Source: Cypionkella sinensis
Lineage (GTDB): Bacteria; Pseudomonadota; Alphaproteobacteria; Rhodobacterales; Rhodobacteraceae
DNA length: 64,000 nt
Reading direction: 5' to 3'
NCBI RefSeq assembly: GCF_042646385.1
Contig: NZ_JBHRTO010000001.1
Location: 496,001 to 560,000 of the forward strand
In this document: positions 1-7,477 of the stretch, one piece after another
Position numbering within the stretch: position 1 is the first letter of the stretch
Layout: every line of letters begins with the position of its first letter
Notes under the pieces: model-generated
Databases searched by the model: none
What the model saw: the letters and a program-made list of their open reading frames with translations, nothing else
What the model was told of the DNA's origin: nothing
Position numbers and translations under genes: made by a program

Positions 1-109
1 GAAAGCCCTGCTGCGAGAACACATCCAGCGCCGCATCCAGAATGGTGGTCGAGTTGCGCGCCTGTATCCGGGTTCGGGGTTTGCTCATTGCCTCGGCCGC
101 CATTTGCAT
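1..109 (-). CDS. TetR/AcrR family transcriptional regulator (N-terminus only)
   Basis: This is the first 36 codons of a minus-strand gene that runs off the left edge. The translation has the lead-in of a TetR DNA-binding domain: a basic stretch, then a segment reading TILDAALDVFSQQGF, which is the first helix of the TetR_N fold. In-frame ATGs exist at 109, 103 and 88; I use the first, but the third (beginning MSKPRTR) is equally plausible. The ligand-binding domain lies outside the window, so no target or ligand can be given. It is separate from the second TetR gene at 3141-3770. Confidence 0.75.
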   Translation of the reverse strand, partial: MQMAAEAMSKPRTRIQARNSTTILDAALDVFSQQGF

Positions 110-520
110 CTTGGGGGGCTCAGGTGACGTATTCTTTGGCAGATTGTAAACCCCAATCGGCGCAAGGCTTGACGCAAGCGCGCGGTAGTCTTCGGGCAAG
201 CGACATTCACCTCTGATAATCTGGCGGAGGCCATCGCCTTCGCCATGCGGTGCAGGGGTCGCTGAAACCGCCGGGCCCCAAAGGCCCGGCCAGCGCCCGA
301 CCCGCCAATGGCGGGCGCTTCTCGCCCGCCGGGTCGGGCACTGGCCTTATTCGGTTTCTGGGTGACATGACTTCAGTGGCAAACCGTCCGCACGGGCGGG
401 GAAACGCGGTGCGTTTCCTGTCTCCGCCCGCCTCTCCGCCACAACCTGGGCACATGCTTGCGCGGGAATGTCGATTAGCTTTAGGGTTGGAGCGCAAAAC
501 TTGCTGCGAAGGGAACCCGC
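110..520. other. Intergenic region with strong G/C hairpins
   Basis: I see no convincing gene in these 411 bases between the TetR start and the cupin gene; open frames on either strand lack family signatures. The stretch holds a perfect 8-bp stem (270-277 with 283-290, loop CCAAA). Beside it is a larger nested structure: an outer perfect 10-bp stem (295-304 with 330-339) encloses a perfect 7-bp stem (311-317 with 323-329). There is no T-run, so a standard terminator is unlikely. Promoters for the flanking genes must lie here but no convincing -35/-10 pair stands out. Confidence 0.6.
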
Positions 521-805
521 ATGCGCCCCCAATGCACCGCCACCCAACTGGTTGATGATGATCGCGTGCGGGTCACGCGGTTTGAGTTTGCGCCGGGGGC
601 GGAGACCGGCTGGCATCGGCACAGCATGGATTACGTGATCACCGCGATCACCGATTGTCACATGCTGCTGGAGGAACCGGGCGGTGGCACGCGGCAGGTG
701 ATGGTGCCCGCAGGCACGGCTTATCGCCGCACCGAAGGGGTCGAGCATAACGTGATCAACGATGGCGATCAGGTGATGCGCTTTGTCGAGATTGAGCTGA
801 AGTAG
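521..805 (+). CDS. Small cupin-domain protein
   Basis: This 94-residue protein has the size and pattern of a single conserved beta-barrel (cupin_2). Motif 1 contains G-x5-HRHSMDY around residues 29-37, supplying two histidines, and motif 2 lies around VPAGTAYRRTEGVEHNV at residues 62-78. Such proteins often bind one divalent metal and act as small dioxygenase- or isomerase-like enzymes or ligand sensors; the substrate cannot be told from sequence. The ATG is preceded by GAAGGGA at a good distance. It converges with the next gene, leaving three bases between stops. Confidence 0.8.
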   Translation: MRPQCTATQLVDDDRVRVTRFEFAPGAETGWHRHSMDYVITAITDCHMLLEEPGGGTRQVMVPAGTAYRRTEGVEHNVINDGDQVMRFVEIELK

Positions 806-808
806 CCG

Positions 809-1258
809 TCAGCCCGCCAGCAGCGCCTGCATGGCTGCCACGACCAGCGCGTGATCTTCGGCCTGCGGCAGGCCCGAGACAGTGGCGCAGGCCACCACCC
901 CCACGCACGTCACACGGATTGGCACAGCGCCGCCGTGGTCGGCATAATCAGCCTCTGACAGTCCATTGCGGGCCAGAGTGTGGCCGTTCTCGCGGTTGCG
1001 CGCGCCGACGAGGAATGACGGCAGTTGAAACAGCAGCGCGGTATTGCTTTTGCGCCGCGCCCAGAGATCGTTCAGCGGGGCTGAGCCGGGCAGGGCGGCG
1101 TGAAAGAACACCCGGTCTGCGCTGCGGATGTTGATCACAATCGGCGCGCTGCCGGCCAGTTCCACCAGCTTTTGCCCCAAGACCCAAGCCTCGGCCTCGG
1201 CAAAGCGGGGGAAGGTCAGGCGGGCGTATTCGGCCTCGAGTGCTGCGGCGGTGGTCAT
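809..1258 (-). CDS. Heme-degrading domain-containing protein (UPF0303/HbpS-GlcG-like)
   Basis: The 149-residue product matches the UPF0303/Haem_degrading family. It has an N-terminal helix rich in acidic and aromatic residues, the segment IVINIRSADRVFFHAALPG, and a C-terminal alpha/beta region with the VPIRV...VACATVSGLPQAEDHALVV signature. The family folds like profilin/GlcG and some members bind haem or oxidise small molecules, but a physiological role is not established for this subgroup. The ATG at 1258 has GGAG about seven bases upstream. It lies 12 bases downstream of the glycosyltransferase start and probably belongs to a separate unit. Confidence 0.75.
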   Translation of the reverse strand: MTTAAALEAEYARLTFPRFAEAEAWVLGQKLVELAGSAPIVINIRSADRVFFHAALPGSAPLNDLWARRKSNTALLFQLPSFLVGARNRENGHTLARNGLSEADYADHGGAVPIRVTCVGVVACATVSGLPQAEDHALVVAAMQALLAG

Positions 1259-1270
1259 GTCAGGCTCCGG

Positions 1271-2164
1271 TCAGAATTGATCAGCCATCCGGTCGGGCAG
1301 CCGGTAGGTCTTGCGGTTGTGCAGGCGGTCGTGCCGCCAGATGCCAGCCTCGGCGTCATGGTGCCAACTGTCAATGATGCGACGGCGTTGCCAGCCAAAG
1401 CTGAAGTCATTCTCCAAGGGCGGGCCTGCATCGACGAAGCTTTGCAGAAAATCGGTCATGTCCTGCGCGCCCTTTAACCAGCCCGCGCCCGCCACTTCGG
1501 CCCCTTTGGCGGCCCCCGGCTGCATCATCGCCTGACGGCTGGCCTGGCGGCCCCGCAGCATGTCGTGATCGACAAAGCGCAAATGAAACAGGAACAGCGC
1601 CGGATCCAGGTTCAGCGTGGGATAGTCGGCATAGTGCCCGCCAATGCTCCAGTTGATCGGGCGGGCGGTGATGCAGGGCTTGCAATAGCTGGCGTTGATG
1701 CGGCCAAAGCGGCGCTGCGCAAGGATCGGGTGGGCAGGGTCTAGCGGATCGGGTTCCAGATCAATGCGGTGCAGCATTTCGATGGCGAAGGGAGAGAGCA
1801 CACCTGCCTCGCGCGCCTGCCCGATATGGCCCAGCAGATTGCCGCCCTGCGCCGGGTCGGCCAGCAAAATCTCGTCCACATCGTTGAACACAACCACGCC
1901 AAAGCGCTGCAACAGCGCGTTGGTGAACAGCGAAATCATCCGCCAGCGCGCCACATCCCAGCCGGGACCGGGGGTGACGCTGGGCAGGCGGATCACCTGA
2001 CAGCCTTCAGCCTCGGGCGGGATCACGCGGTGCAGTCCGTCGACCAGAATGAACAACTGCGCCTTCGGCACGATGCGGGCGTAGTAGTTGATCCAGATCG
2101 GAAGAAACACCGGCTCGTCGCCGACCATCGTGGCAAAGGCAATGTCGCAGGCCTGCGGTTCCAT
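1271..2164 (-). CDS. Glycosyltransferase family 2-like protein
   Basis: A 297-residue soluble protein of the Glyco_tranf_2_4 type, a group common beside FkbM methyltransferases. The start resembles a GT-A fold (AFATMVGDEPVFLPIWINYY), and FNDVDEIL at residues 94-100 supplies a D-x-D metal/nucleotide-sugar motif (D95 and D97). The C-terminal half is rich in Trp, His and Arg, typical of acceptor-binding segments in this family. It begins three bases after the FkbM gene stops, so the two are almost certainly co-transcribed and may modify one polysaccharide or glycolipid. Donor and acceptor are unknown. Confidence 0.75.
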   Translation of the reverse strand: MEPQACDIAFATMVGDEPVFLPIWINYYARIVPKAQLFILVDGLHRVIPPEAEGCQVIRLPSVTPGPGWDVARWRMISLFTNALLQRFGVVVFNDVDEILLADPAQGGNLLGHIGQAREAGVLSPFAIEMLHRIDLEPDPLDPAHPILAQRRFGRINASYCKPCITARPINWSIGGHYADYPTLNLDPALFLFHLRFVDHDMLRGRQASRQAMMQPGAAKGAEVAGAGWLKGAQDMTDFLQSFVDAGPPLENDFSFGWQRRRIIDSWHHDAEAGIWRHDRLHNRKTYRLPDRMADQF

Positions 2165-2167
2165 GGC

Positions 2168-3064
2168 TTAACGCCGCCCGTCCGTGCGCAGGGCTTCGGG
2201 CATCCTGTCGACATACTGCCCCGGCAGATCACCCGAGATCACCCCACGCGCCACCAGCGCATCAAGGCAATACAACACCAGCGAATGGCTGTGGAACACG
2301 CCTGCGCCCAGGATTGCCTGATGCTTCAACTGCTCATCACTGTAGTGCGCCAGTTCGGCGATGTTGCGCAGATAGACGCCATCGCCGTCAATCAACTGAT
2401 CTTGCAGCTTTTTCGCCTTCAGCCGCCGCGCTTGGGAATTGGTCAGCATATAGGCTTTGTTGAACATGAATTTGTGCAGGTAAAACCCTTGGCGACGCAG
2501 TTCATTGTCCACCCCGCCCAGCATCGGCTCGCCGTGGTAAAGCCGCATGTAGCGCAATTCGACCATGACCGAGATGCAGCCCTGCAACACCCGCTCGGCC
2601 CCCTGAAACACCAGATTTTCCGCGCCCTGAATGTCGATCTTCAGCAGGTCGAATTCGGGCAAGTCGGGGGTGTCATCCAGCGCCACCGTCTCCATCGCGG
2701 TGGTTTCGCGCACGCGCGCCATGCCCATCTCATTGATCATCGCCATGGTCGGCACGTATGGGTCAAAGATTGAGGTCATGCCCGAGGATTTGTAGATCCG
2801 CAGCTTGAGCGTTTCCCCGGTGCCGACGGCGAAGGGAAAATAGGTCTCATCCGGGCCTTTGTTCTTTTGCAGATCGGCAAAGGCAGCGGCCTGTGGCTCA
2901 AACCCCACCACCTTGCAGCCGCCGATGCGCAGCAATTCGGCATAGTCTGGCGCATTGATCGGGTTCGCGCCGACATCGACGATCGTGGTCTTGCGAGCCG
3001 GGGCCAGCGCCGCGATCAGCCAAGTCAGGGTGTTCACCGGAGTTTCGCTGTCTTGTCCGTCCAT
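2168..3064 (-). CDS. FkbM family SAM-dependent methyltransferase
   Basis: The product (298 residues from the ATG at 3064) has class I methyltransferase motifs: VDVGANP around residues 29-35, GFEPQ at 54-58 as the acidic ribose-binding strand, and LLKIDIQGAE, the diagnostic FkbM motif. FkbM enzymes methylate sugar or polyketide hydroxyls, and in alphaproteobacteria are usually found with glycosyltransferases. That fits the tightly linked gene immediately downstream. An in-frame TTG at 3094 would add ten residues; I prefer the ATG because the added stretch is not family-like, although neither start has a strong ribosome binding site. Confidence 0.8.
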   Translation of the reverse strand: MDGQDSETPVNTLTWLIAALAPARKTTIVDVGANPINAPDYAELLRIGGCKVVGFEPQAAAFADLQKNKGPDETYFPFAVGTGETLKLRIYKSSGMTSIFDPYVPTMAMINEMGMARVRETTAMETVALDDTPDLPEFDLLKIDIQGAENLVFQGAERVLQGCISVMVELRYMRLYHGEPMLGGVDNELRRQGFYLHKFMFNKAYMLTNSQARRLKAKKLQDQLIDGDGVYLRNIAELAHYSDEQLKHQAILGAGVFHSHSLVLYCLDALVARGVISGDLPGQYVDRMPEALRTDGRR

Positions 3065-3140
3065 CACGCCGCACCGTTTCCAATAGGGATACAATCCCCC
3101 CGATATGTGCGAGAAACGTTAAGACGGCAAGAAAAACCGC

Positions 3141-3770
3141 TCAGATCGCACCGATGCCGCGCAGGATCATCGCCTTGACGCTGTCCTTCGCCTCACGCCA
3201 CTGGGTGTCGGTCAGCGGGCCGCCGTTCAGGGTTTCGATCTGATGACCGAAATCCGCGTAATGCTGGGTGGCGGCCCAGAGCATATAGAGCAGGTGATCG
3301 GGGTTCACCGGGGCCATCTTGCCCGCATCAATCCAGCCTTGGATCAGTGCCGCGCGACCTGCTGTCCAATCGCGCAGGGTGGTTTCCAAATAATCCTGAA
3401 TAACCGGCGCACCGTGCATCACTTCTGACGCCCAAACTTTTGAGCCATCAGGATGCCGGCGCGAAATTTCCATCTTGGCGTCGATATAGGCGCCGATGCC
3501 TTCAACCGGGCCGGGGGCGTTATCCATGCTTTCCGCGGCATGCAGCCAGATGTCGAAGATGTTCGACACCACCTTGCGGTAAAGTTCTTCCTTGGTGGCG
3601 AAGTAGTAATGCAGGTTGGCCTTGGGCAATCCGGCCACATCGGCAATCAATTGCATGGTCGCGCCGCCAAAGCCCGCCTCGGCAAAGACTTTCTCGGCTG
3701 CCTGTAAAATCAGCGCTTCGTTCTGTTGCCGTATCTCGTTGCGCCGCAATGGGCGAAGGGCTTCGGACAT
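3141..3770 (-). CDS. rutR: RutR-like TetR family regulator of pyrimidine utilisation
   Basis: A 209-residue TetR-family repressor. The helix-turn-helix lies at about residues 38-57 (TMQLIADVAGLPKANLHYYF), followed by a long helical C-terminal domain of the RutR/YcdC type with the conserved VWASEVMHGAP segment. E. coli RutR binds uracil and thymine and represses pyrimidine catabolism. Here the gene diverges from amidohydrolase and dihydropyrimidinase genes, and two near-consensus RutR boxes lie in the 128-base intergenic space, so local control and autoregulation are likely. The symbol is given by this combined family and context argument, not by biochemical proof. Confidence 0.85.
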   Translation of the reverse strand: MSEALRPLRRNEIRQQNEALILQAAEKVFAEAGFGGATMQLIADVAGLPKANLHYYFATKEELYRKVVSNIFDIWLHAAESMDNAPGPVEGIGAYIDAKMEISRRHPDGSKVWASEVMHGAPVIQDYLETTLRDWTAGRAALIQGWIDAGKMAPVNPDHLLYMLWAATQHYADFGHQIETLNGGPLTDTQWREAKDSVKAMILRGIGAI

Positions 3771-3794
3771 TGCACTTGAGCCTTCAGATTTTTG

Positions 3795-3810
3795 TTGACC
3801 GCTTGGTCAG
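3795..3810. promoter_or_regulatory. RutR-type operator, copy 1
   Basis: The sequence TTGACCGCTTGGTCAG matches the E. coli RutR consensus TTGACCA-NN-TGGTCAA at 12 of 14 fixed positions. It lies between the divergent repressor and amidohydrolase starts. Confidence 0.8.
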
Positions 3811-3828
3811 GTTGTATCAGCCTTTGAC

Positions 3829-3844
3829 TTGACCATACGGTCAG
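3829..3844. promoter_or_regulatory. RutR-type operator, copy 2
   Basis: TTGACCATACGGTCAG is a second near-consensus RutR box (12 of 14 fixed positions), 34 bp downstream of the first measured start to start. That is about three helical turns, so two dimers could bind the same face. It ends 54 bases before the amidohydrolase ATG. Confidence 0.8.
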
Positions 3845-3898
3845 GAAAAGATTCGCAGCAAGCGAGATCTGGGGCAACGTCCCCACAGGGAGTTCACG

Positions 3899-5146
3899 AT
3901 GACGATTGGCGCAAATCAGCGGATCAATTCAGCACGCCTATGGGACAGCCTTGATGCGATGGCGCAGATCGGCCCAGGCGTGGCGGGCGGGAACAATCGC
4001 CAGACGCTGACCGATGCTGACAGCGCGGGACGCCATTTGTTCGCGGATTGGTGCAAGGCCGCAGGCATGACCATGGGCGTTGACACCATGGGCAACATGT
4101 TTGCCACCCGGGCGGGTACGGACCCTGATGCGCTGCCGGTTTATATGGGTTCGCATCTGGATACCCAACCCACCGGGGGCCGTTATGACGGCGTGTTGGG
4201 CGTGCTGGGCGCGTTGGAGGTGGTGCGCAGCTTGAACGACATGAACATCCAAACCCGCCACCCGATCGTGGTGACGAACTGGACAAATGAGGAGGGCGCG
4301 CGCTTTGCCCCCGCGATGCTGGCGAGTGGCGTGTTCGCTGGCCTGCACACGCAGGACTATGCCTATGCGCGCACCGATATGGATGGTCTGCGTTTTGGCG
4401 ACGAATTGGCGCGCATCGGCTGGGTGGGCGATGAGGTGGTCGGTGCCCGCAAGATGCACGCGATGTTGGAATTGCACATCGAGCAGGGGCCTATTCTAGA
4501 GGCTGAGGGCCGCGAAATCGGCGTCGTCACCCATGGCCAAGGCCTGTGGTGGCTGGAAATCACCCTGACGGGCCGCGATGCCCATACGGGATCGACGCCG
4601 ATGAATATGCGGGTGAACGCAGGCCTGGGCATGGCGCGGATCACCGAGCGCGTGCATCAGATCGCCATGGGCCACCAACCGGGGGCCGTGGGGGCGGTGG
4701 GGCAGGTCAAGGTTTTTCCCAATAGCCGCAACGTGATACCGGGCAAGGTGATCTTCACCGTCGACATCCGCTCTCCCGATCAAACCAAGCTGGATCTGAT
4801 GCGCGGCGAAGTCGAACGCGCCGCCTATGCGGTTGCGAACGAGTTGGGGCTTGGCTGTTCCATCGAGGCAGCCGGCCATTTCGACCCGGTGACGTTTGAT
4901 CCGGGCCTTGTGAACATTGTCCGCCAAAGTGCTGAAAAGTTGGGCTATTCCCATATGGACATCATCAGCGGCGCAGGCCACGACGCCTGCTGGATCAACC
5001 GCGTCGCCCCCACCGTGATGGTGATGTGCCCCTGCGTCGGGGGCTTGAGCCACAACGAGGCTGAGGAAATCTCCCCGGAATGGGCGACAGCCGGGACGGA
5101 TGTGCTGCTGCACGCAGTGCTGGAAGTGGCGGGGGTGGTGGGGTGA
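3899..5146 (+). CDS. pydC: Zn-dependent M20 amidohydrolase, probable N-carbamoyl-beta-alanine amidohydrolase (beta-ureidopropionase)
   Basis: A 415-residue hydantoinase/carbamoylase family (M20) amidohydrolase. Metal ligands are visible as H86 in GSHLDTQP, D97 in GGRYDGVLG, E131/E132 in TNEEGARF, H193 in LHIEQGP and the late SGAGHDACW. The GSTPMNMR loop of the dimerisation domain is also present. It would hydrolyse N-carbamoyl-beta-alanine, the last step of reductive uracil breakdown; the dihydropyrimidinase two genes downstream supplies the previous step. Allantoate amidohydrolase is the main alternative but there are no other purine-ring genes here. The ATG has GGGAG at 3890-3894 region spacing and follows two RutR boxes. 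Confidence 0.85.
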   Translation: MTIGANQRINSARLWDSLDAMAQIGPGVAGGNNRQTLTDADSAGRHLFADWCKAAGMTMGVDTMGNMFATRAGTDPDALPVYMGSHLDTQPTGGRYDGVLGVLGALEVVRSLNDMNIQTRHPIVVTNWTNEEGARFAPAMLASGVFAGLHTQDYAYARTDMDGLRFGDELARIGWVGDEVVGARKMHAMLELHIEQGPILEAEGREIGVVTHGQGLWWLEITLTGRDAHTGSTPMNMRVNAGLGMARITERVHQIAMGHQPGAVGAVGQVKVFPNSRNVIPGKVIFTVDIRSPDQTKLDLMRGEVERAAYAVANELGLGCSIEAAGHFDPVTFDPGLVNIVRQSAEKLGYSHMDIISGAGHDACWINRVAPTVMVMCPCVGGLSHNEAEEISPEWATAGTDVLLHAVLEVAGVVG

Positions 5147-5164
5147 GCCATTGTCCCAAATCCG

Positions 5165-5194
5165 ACGCCGCCCCGGACTTGATCCGGGGCCTCG
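5165..5194. repeat. Palindromic repeat, left arm of the GIY-YIG element
   Basis: This 30-base arm is the exact reverse complement of 5510-5539. Internally it forms a 7-bp hairpin stem, CCCCGGA paired with TCCGGGG around a CTTGA loop. The same hairpin unit recurs as inverted pairs at 12034-12102 and 40902-40964. Confidence 0.9.
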
Positions 5195-5212
5195 ACCCGA
5201 AGGGCGCATCCG

Positions 5213-5500
5213 ATGGGGTATTTCGTCTACATCATGGGCTCGCGCCCCGGCGGAGCGCTTTACACCGGCTCCACCAACAACCTGCGCCGCCGCGTCGAAG
5301 AACACCGCGCAAAACTGCAAGTTGGTCATACGGCCAAATACAACATCACCCATCTCTATTGGTTCGAAGAATGGCCAACTTACCACGAGGCCTTGGAGCG
5401 CGAGTTGCGGATCAAGGGCTGGAAGCGTGCGTGGAAAGACAAGCTGATACTGGATGCAAACCCGGAATGGCGCGACGTTTCTGCCGATTTTCCGTTCTAA
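5213..5500 (+). CDS. GIY-YIG nuclease superfamily protein
   Basis: A 95-residue single-domain GIY-YIG protein of the YhbQ/UPF0213 size. The degenerate first motif is FVYIMGS at about residues 4-10, followed by LYTGSTNNLRRRVEEHR at 16-32 with the catalytic Tyr and Arg of the fold. A later Glu (ALERELRIKGWKR) fits the metal-binding position. The gene lies between hydrolase genes of a pyrimidine operon and is bracketed by perfect inverted 30-base repeats that occur elsewhere in the window without it. This suggests a small transposable or repeat-maintaining cassette, though the function is not shown. A start at the ATG directly after the left arm is the only reasonable choice. Confidence 0.85.
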   Translation: MGYFVYIMGSRPGGALYTGSTNNLRRRVEEHRAKLQVGHTAKYNITHLYWFEEWPTYHEALERELRIKGWKRAWKDKLILDANPEWRDVSADFPF

Positions 5501-5509
5501 GCAATGAGG

Positions 5510-5539
5510 CGAGGCCCCGGATCAAGTCCGGGGCGGCGT
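5510..5539. repeat. Palindromic repeat, right arm of the GIY-YIG element
   Basis: Exact reverse complement of 5165-5194 over 30 bases. It ends 11 bases before the AGGAG ribosome binding site of the dihydropyrimidinase gene, so the cassette sits directly against the translation signal of the next operon gene. Confidence 0.9.
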
Positions 5540-5564
5540 GGGGTGGATTGAGGAGTTGCGCAAA

Positions 5565-7016
5565 ATGACCACAGTCATCAAAAACGGCACCATCGTTACC
5601 GCTGATCTGACCTACAAGGCCGATGTCCTGATCGACCAAGGCAAGATCATCGAGATCGGCGCGAACCTGAAAGGCGACCGCACCCTCGACGCCACCGGGG
5701 CTTACGTGATGCCCGGCGGGATTGATCCGCATACGCATCTGGAGATGCCCTTCATGGGCACCTACTCGGCGGATGATTTCGAATCCGGCACGCGGGCGGC
5801 GCTGGCGGGCGGCACCACGATGGTGGTCGATTTCGTGCTGCCGGGGCAGGGGCAGGGGCTGATGGATGCAGCGCAAATGTGGCACAACAAATCCACCCGC
5901 GCGAATTGCGACTATTCCTATCACATGGCGATCACCTGGTGGGGCCAAAAGGTGTGGGAGGATATGGAGGCGTCGGTCAAGGCGGGCATGACCTCCTTCA
6001 AGCATTTCATGGCCTACAAGGGCGCGTTGATGGTCAACGATGATGAAATGTATCAATCTTTCAAACGGGTTGGCGATTTGGGCGGCCTCGCCATGGTCCA
6101 TGCCGAAAACGGCGATGTCGTCGCTGAACTGACCGCGAAACTTCTGGCCGAGGGCAACGTAGGCCCCGAAGCCCACGCGTATTCCCGCCCGCCGCAGGTG
6201 GAAGGTGAGGCCACCAACCGCGCCATCATGATCGCCGATATGGCAGGCGTGCCGCTTTATGTTGTCCATACGTCCTGCGAGGATGCGCACGAGGCGATCC
6301 GTCGGGCGCGGCTGGCAGGCAAGCGCGTCTGGGGCGAGCCGCTGATCCAGCATCTGACGTTGGACGAAAGCGAATACCAAAACCCCGATTGGGACCACGC
6401 CGCCCGCCGCGTGATGTCGCCGCCGTTCCGCAACAAACTGCATCAGGATAGCCTGTGGGCGGGCCTGCAATCGGGGTCTTTGTCGGTGGTCGCCACCGAC
6501 CATTGCGCCTTTACCACCGAACAGAAGCGCTACGGTGTCGGCAATTTCTCCAAAATCCCGAATGGCACTGGCGGGCTAGAGGATCGGATGCCGATGCTGT
6601 GGACTTACGGCGTCGCCACCGGCCGCCTGACGCCGAATGAATTTGTTGCCGTCACCTCGACCAACATCGCGAAAATCCTGAACTGCTACCCGCAGAAGGG
6701 TGCTGTTCTGGTTGGAGCCGACGCCGATCTGGTGGTGTGGGACCCGGAAAAGTCGAAAACCATCGGCGCGGCCAATCAGCAATCCGCGATTGATTACAAC
6801 GTGTTCGAGGGCAAAACGGTAAAGGGCCTCCCCCGCTACACCCTGTCGCGTGGCGTGGTGTCGGTGGACGATGGCGAGATCAAAACCCGCGAAGGCCACG
6901 GCAAATTCATCGCCCGCGAGGCGCGTCCAGCGGTGAACCGCGCGCTGAGTGCCTGGAAGGATTTGACCGCACCACGCCCGGTGGCCCGCTCAGGCGTGCC
7001 TGTGACGGGGGTGTGA
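5565..7016 (+). CDS. hydA: Dihydropyrimidinase (D-hydantoinase)
   Basis: A 483-residue cyclic amidohydrolase opening the ring of 5,6-dihydrouracil/dihydrothymine. The binuclear zinc site is marked by DPHTHLEMP (H56 and H58), the probable carboxylated lysine K152 in FKHFMAYKG, later histidines in VHTSCEDAHEAI, and the aspartate of VVATDHCAF. Length and order are standard for the family. The ATG at 5565 is preceded by AGGAG at 5551-5555; an upstream in-frame GTG at 5538 lies inside the repeat arm and is rejected. Its product is the substrate of the upstream amidohydrolase. Dihydropyrimidine dehydrogenase (preTA), needed for the first step, is not in this window. Confidence 0.92.
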   Translation: MTTVIKNGTIVTADLTYKADVLIDQGKIIEIGANLKGDRTLDATGAYVMPGGIDPHTHLEMPFMGTYSADDFESGTRAALAGGTTMVVDFVLPGQGQGLMDAAQMWHNKSTRANCDYSYHMAITWWGQKVWEDMEASVKAGMTSFKHFMAYKGALMVNDDEMYQSFKRVGDLGGLAMVHAENGDVVAELTAKLLAEGNVGPEAHAYSRPPQVEGEATNRAIMIADMAGVPLYVVHTSCEDAHEAIRRARLAGKRVWGEPLIQHLTLDESEYQNPDWDHAARRVMSPPFRNKLHQDSLWAGLQSGSLSVVATDHCAFTTEQKRYGVGNFSKIPNGTGGLEDRMPMLWTYGVATGRLTPNEFVAVTSTNIAKILNCYPQKGAVLVGADADLVVWDPEKSKTIGAANQQSAIDYNVFEGKTVKGLPRYTLSRGVVSVDDGEIKTREGHGKFIAREARPAVNRALSAWKDLTAPRPVARSGVPVTGV

Positions 7017-7420
7017 TGCGGTTCTTCGCCCATATGTCCGCAATCTTTGTCGCCGGGGTCGTTATATTGACGGGCACTGAGACGATTTTGCAGGGGCCGA
7101 TGGGCTTACTCTCTGGATTTGGCAAATCCGTCGGCGGATTCTTGATTTGGCTAATTCTTGGCCTTGTCAGTGCGCCTTTCGGTCTGCTTTTGCGCCACCT
7201 AATGGGGAAACTACTGTTCCCTCCGTTCTACGTTGCGATTGTCACAGGGGTAGGTATTGGCTGGATGCTGATTCCGATCATGAATCCTGCGATGGCACCG
7301 CCTCTCACATTTGCAAGCCATCCGTTTGGACTGCTGATCGTCTATACTCTTGCTGGAGGATTGGGCGGGTTGGTTTGGCATTGCATCGAATTCAAGAAAG
7401 ATCCCCCCCCGCATGTTTGA
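7016..7420 (+). CDS. Four-helix hypothetical membrane protein
   Basis: The ATG overlaps the stop of the dihydropyrimidinase gene (TGATG), implying translational coupling. The 134-residue product has four likely membrane helices at about residues 5-20, 39-58, 70-90 and 104-122 and a short charged tail. I do not recognise a family. Codon use looks less G/C-biased than in the neighbours, hinting at a younger or relaxed gene. Its place between catabolic enzyme and importer suggests a role in uptake or in the membrane environment of the importer, but nothing in the sequence proves it. Confidence 0.6.
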   Translation: MRFFAHMSAIFVAGVVILTGTETILQGPMGLLSGFGKSVGGFLIWLILGLVSAPFGLLLRHLMGKLLFPPFYVAIVTGVGIGWMLIPIMNPAMAPPLTFASHPFGLLIVYTLAGGLGGLVWHCIEFKKDPPPHV

Positions 7421-7477
7421 CGTTACTGGTTTCAGAGCCCAAATTGTCGGGTTTAGTGGCCGCGACAGGAGTGCCAA

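Noticed and set aside
5538..5564. GTG start nine codons before the dihydropyrimidinase ATG
   Set aside because: It lies in the end of the repeat arm and has no ribosome binding site, while ATG 5565 has AGGAG at ten bases.
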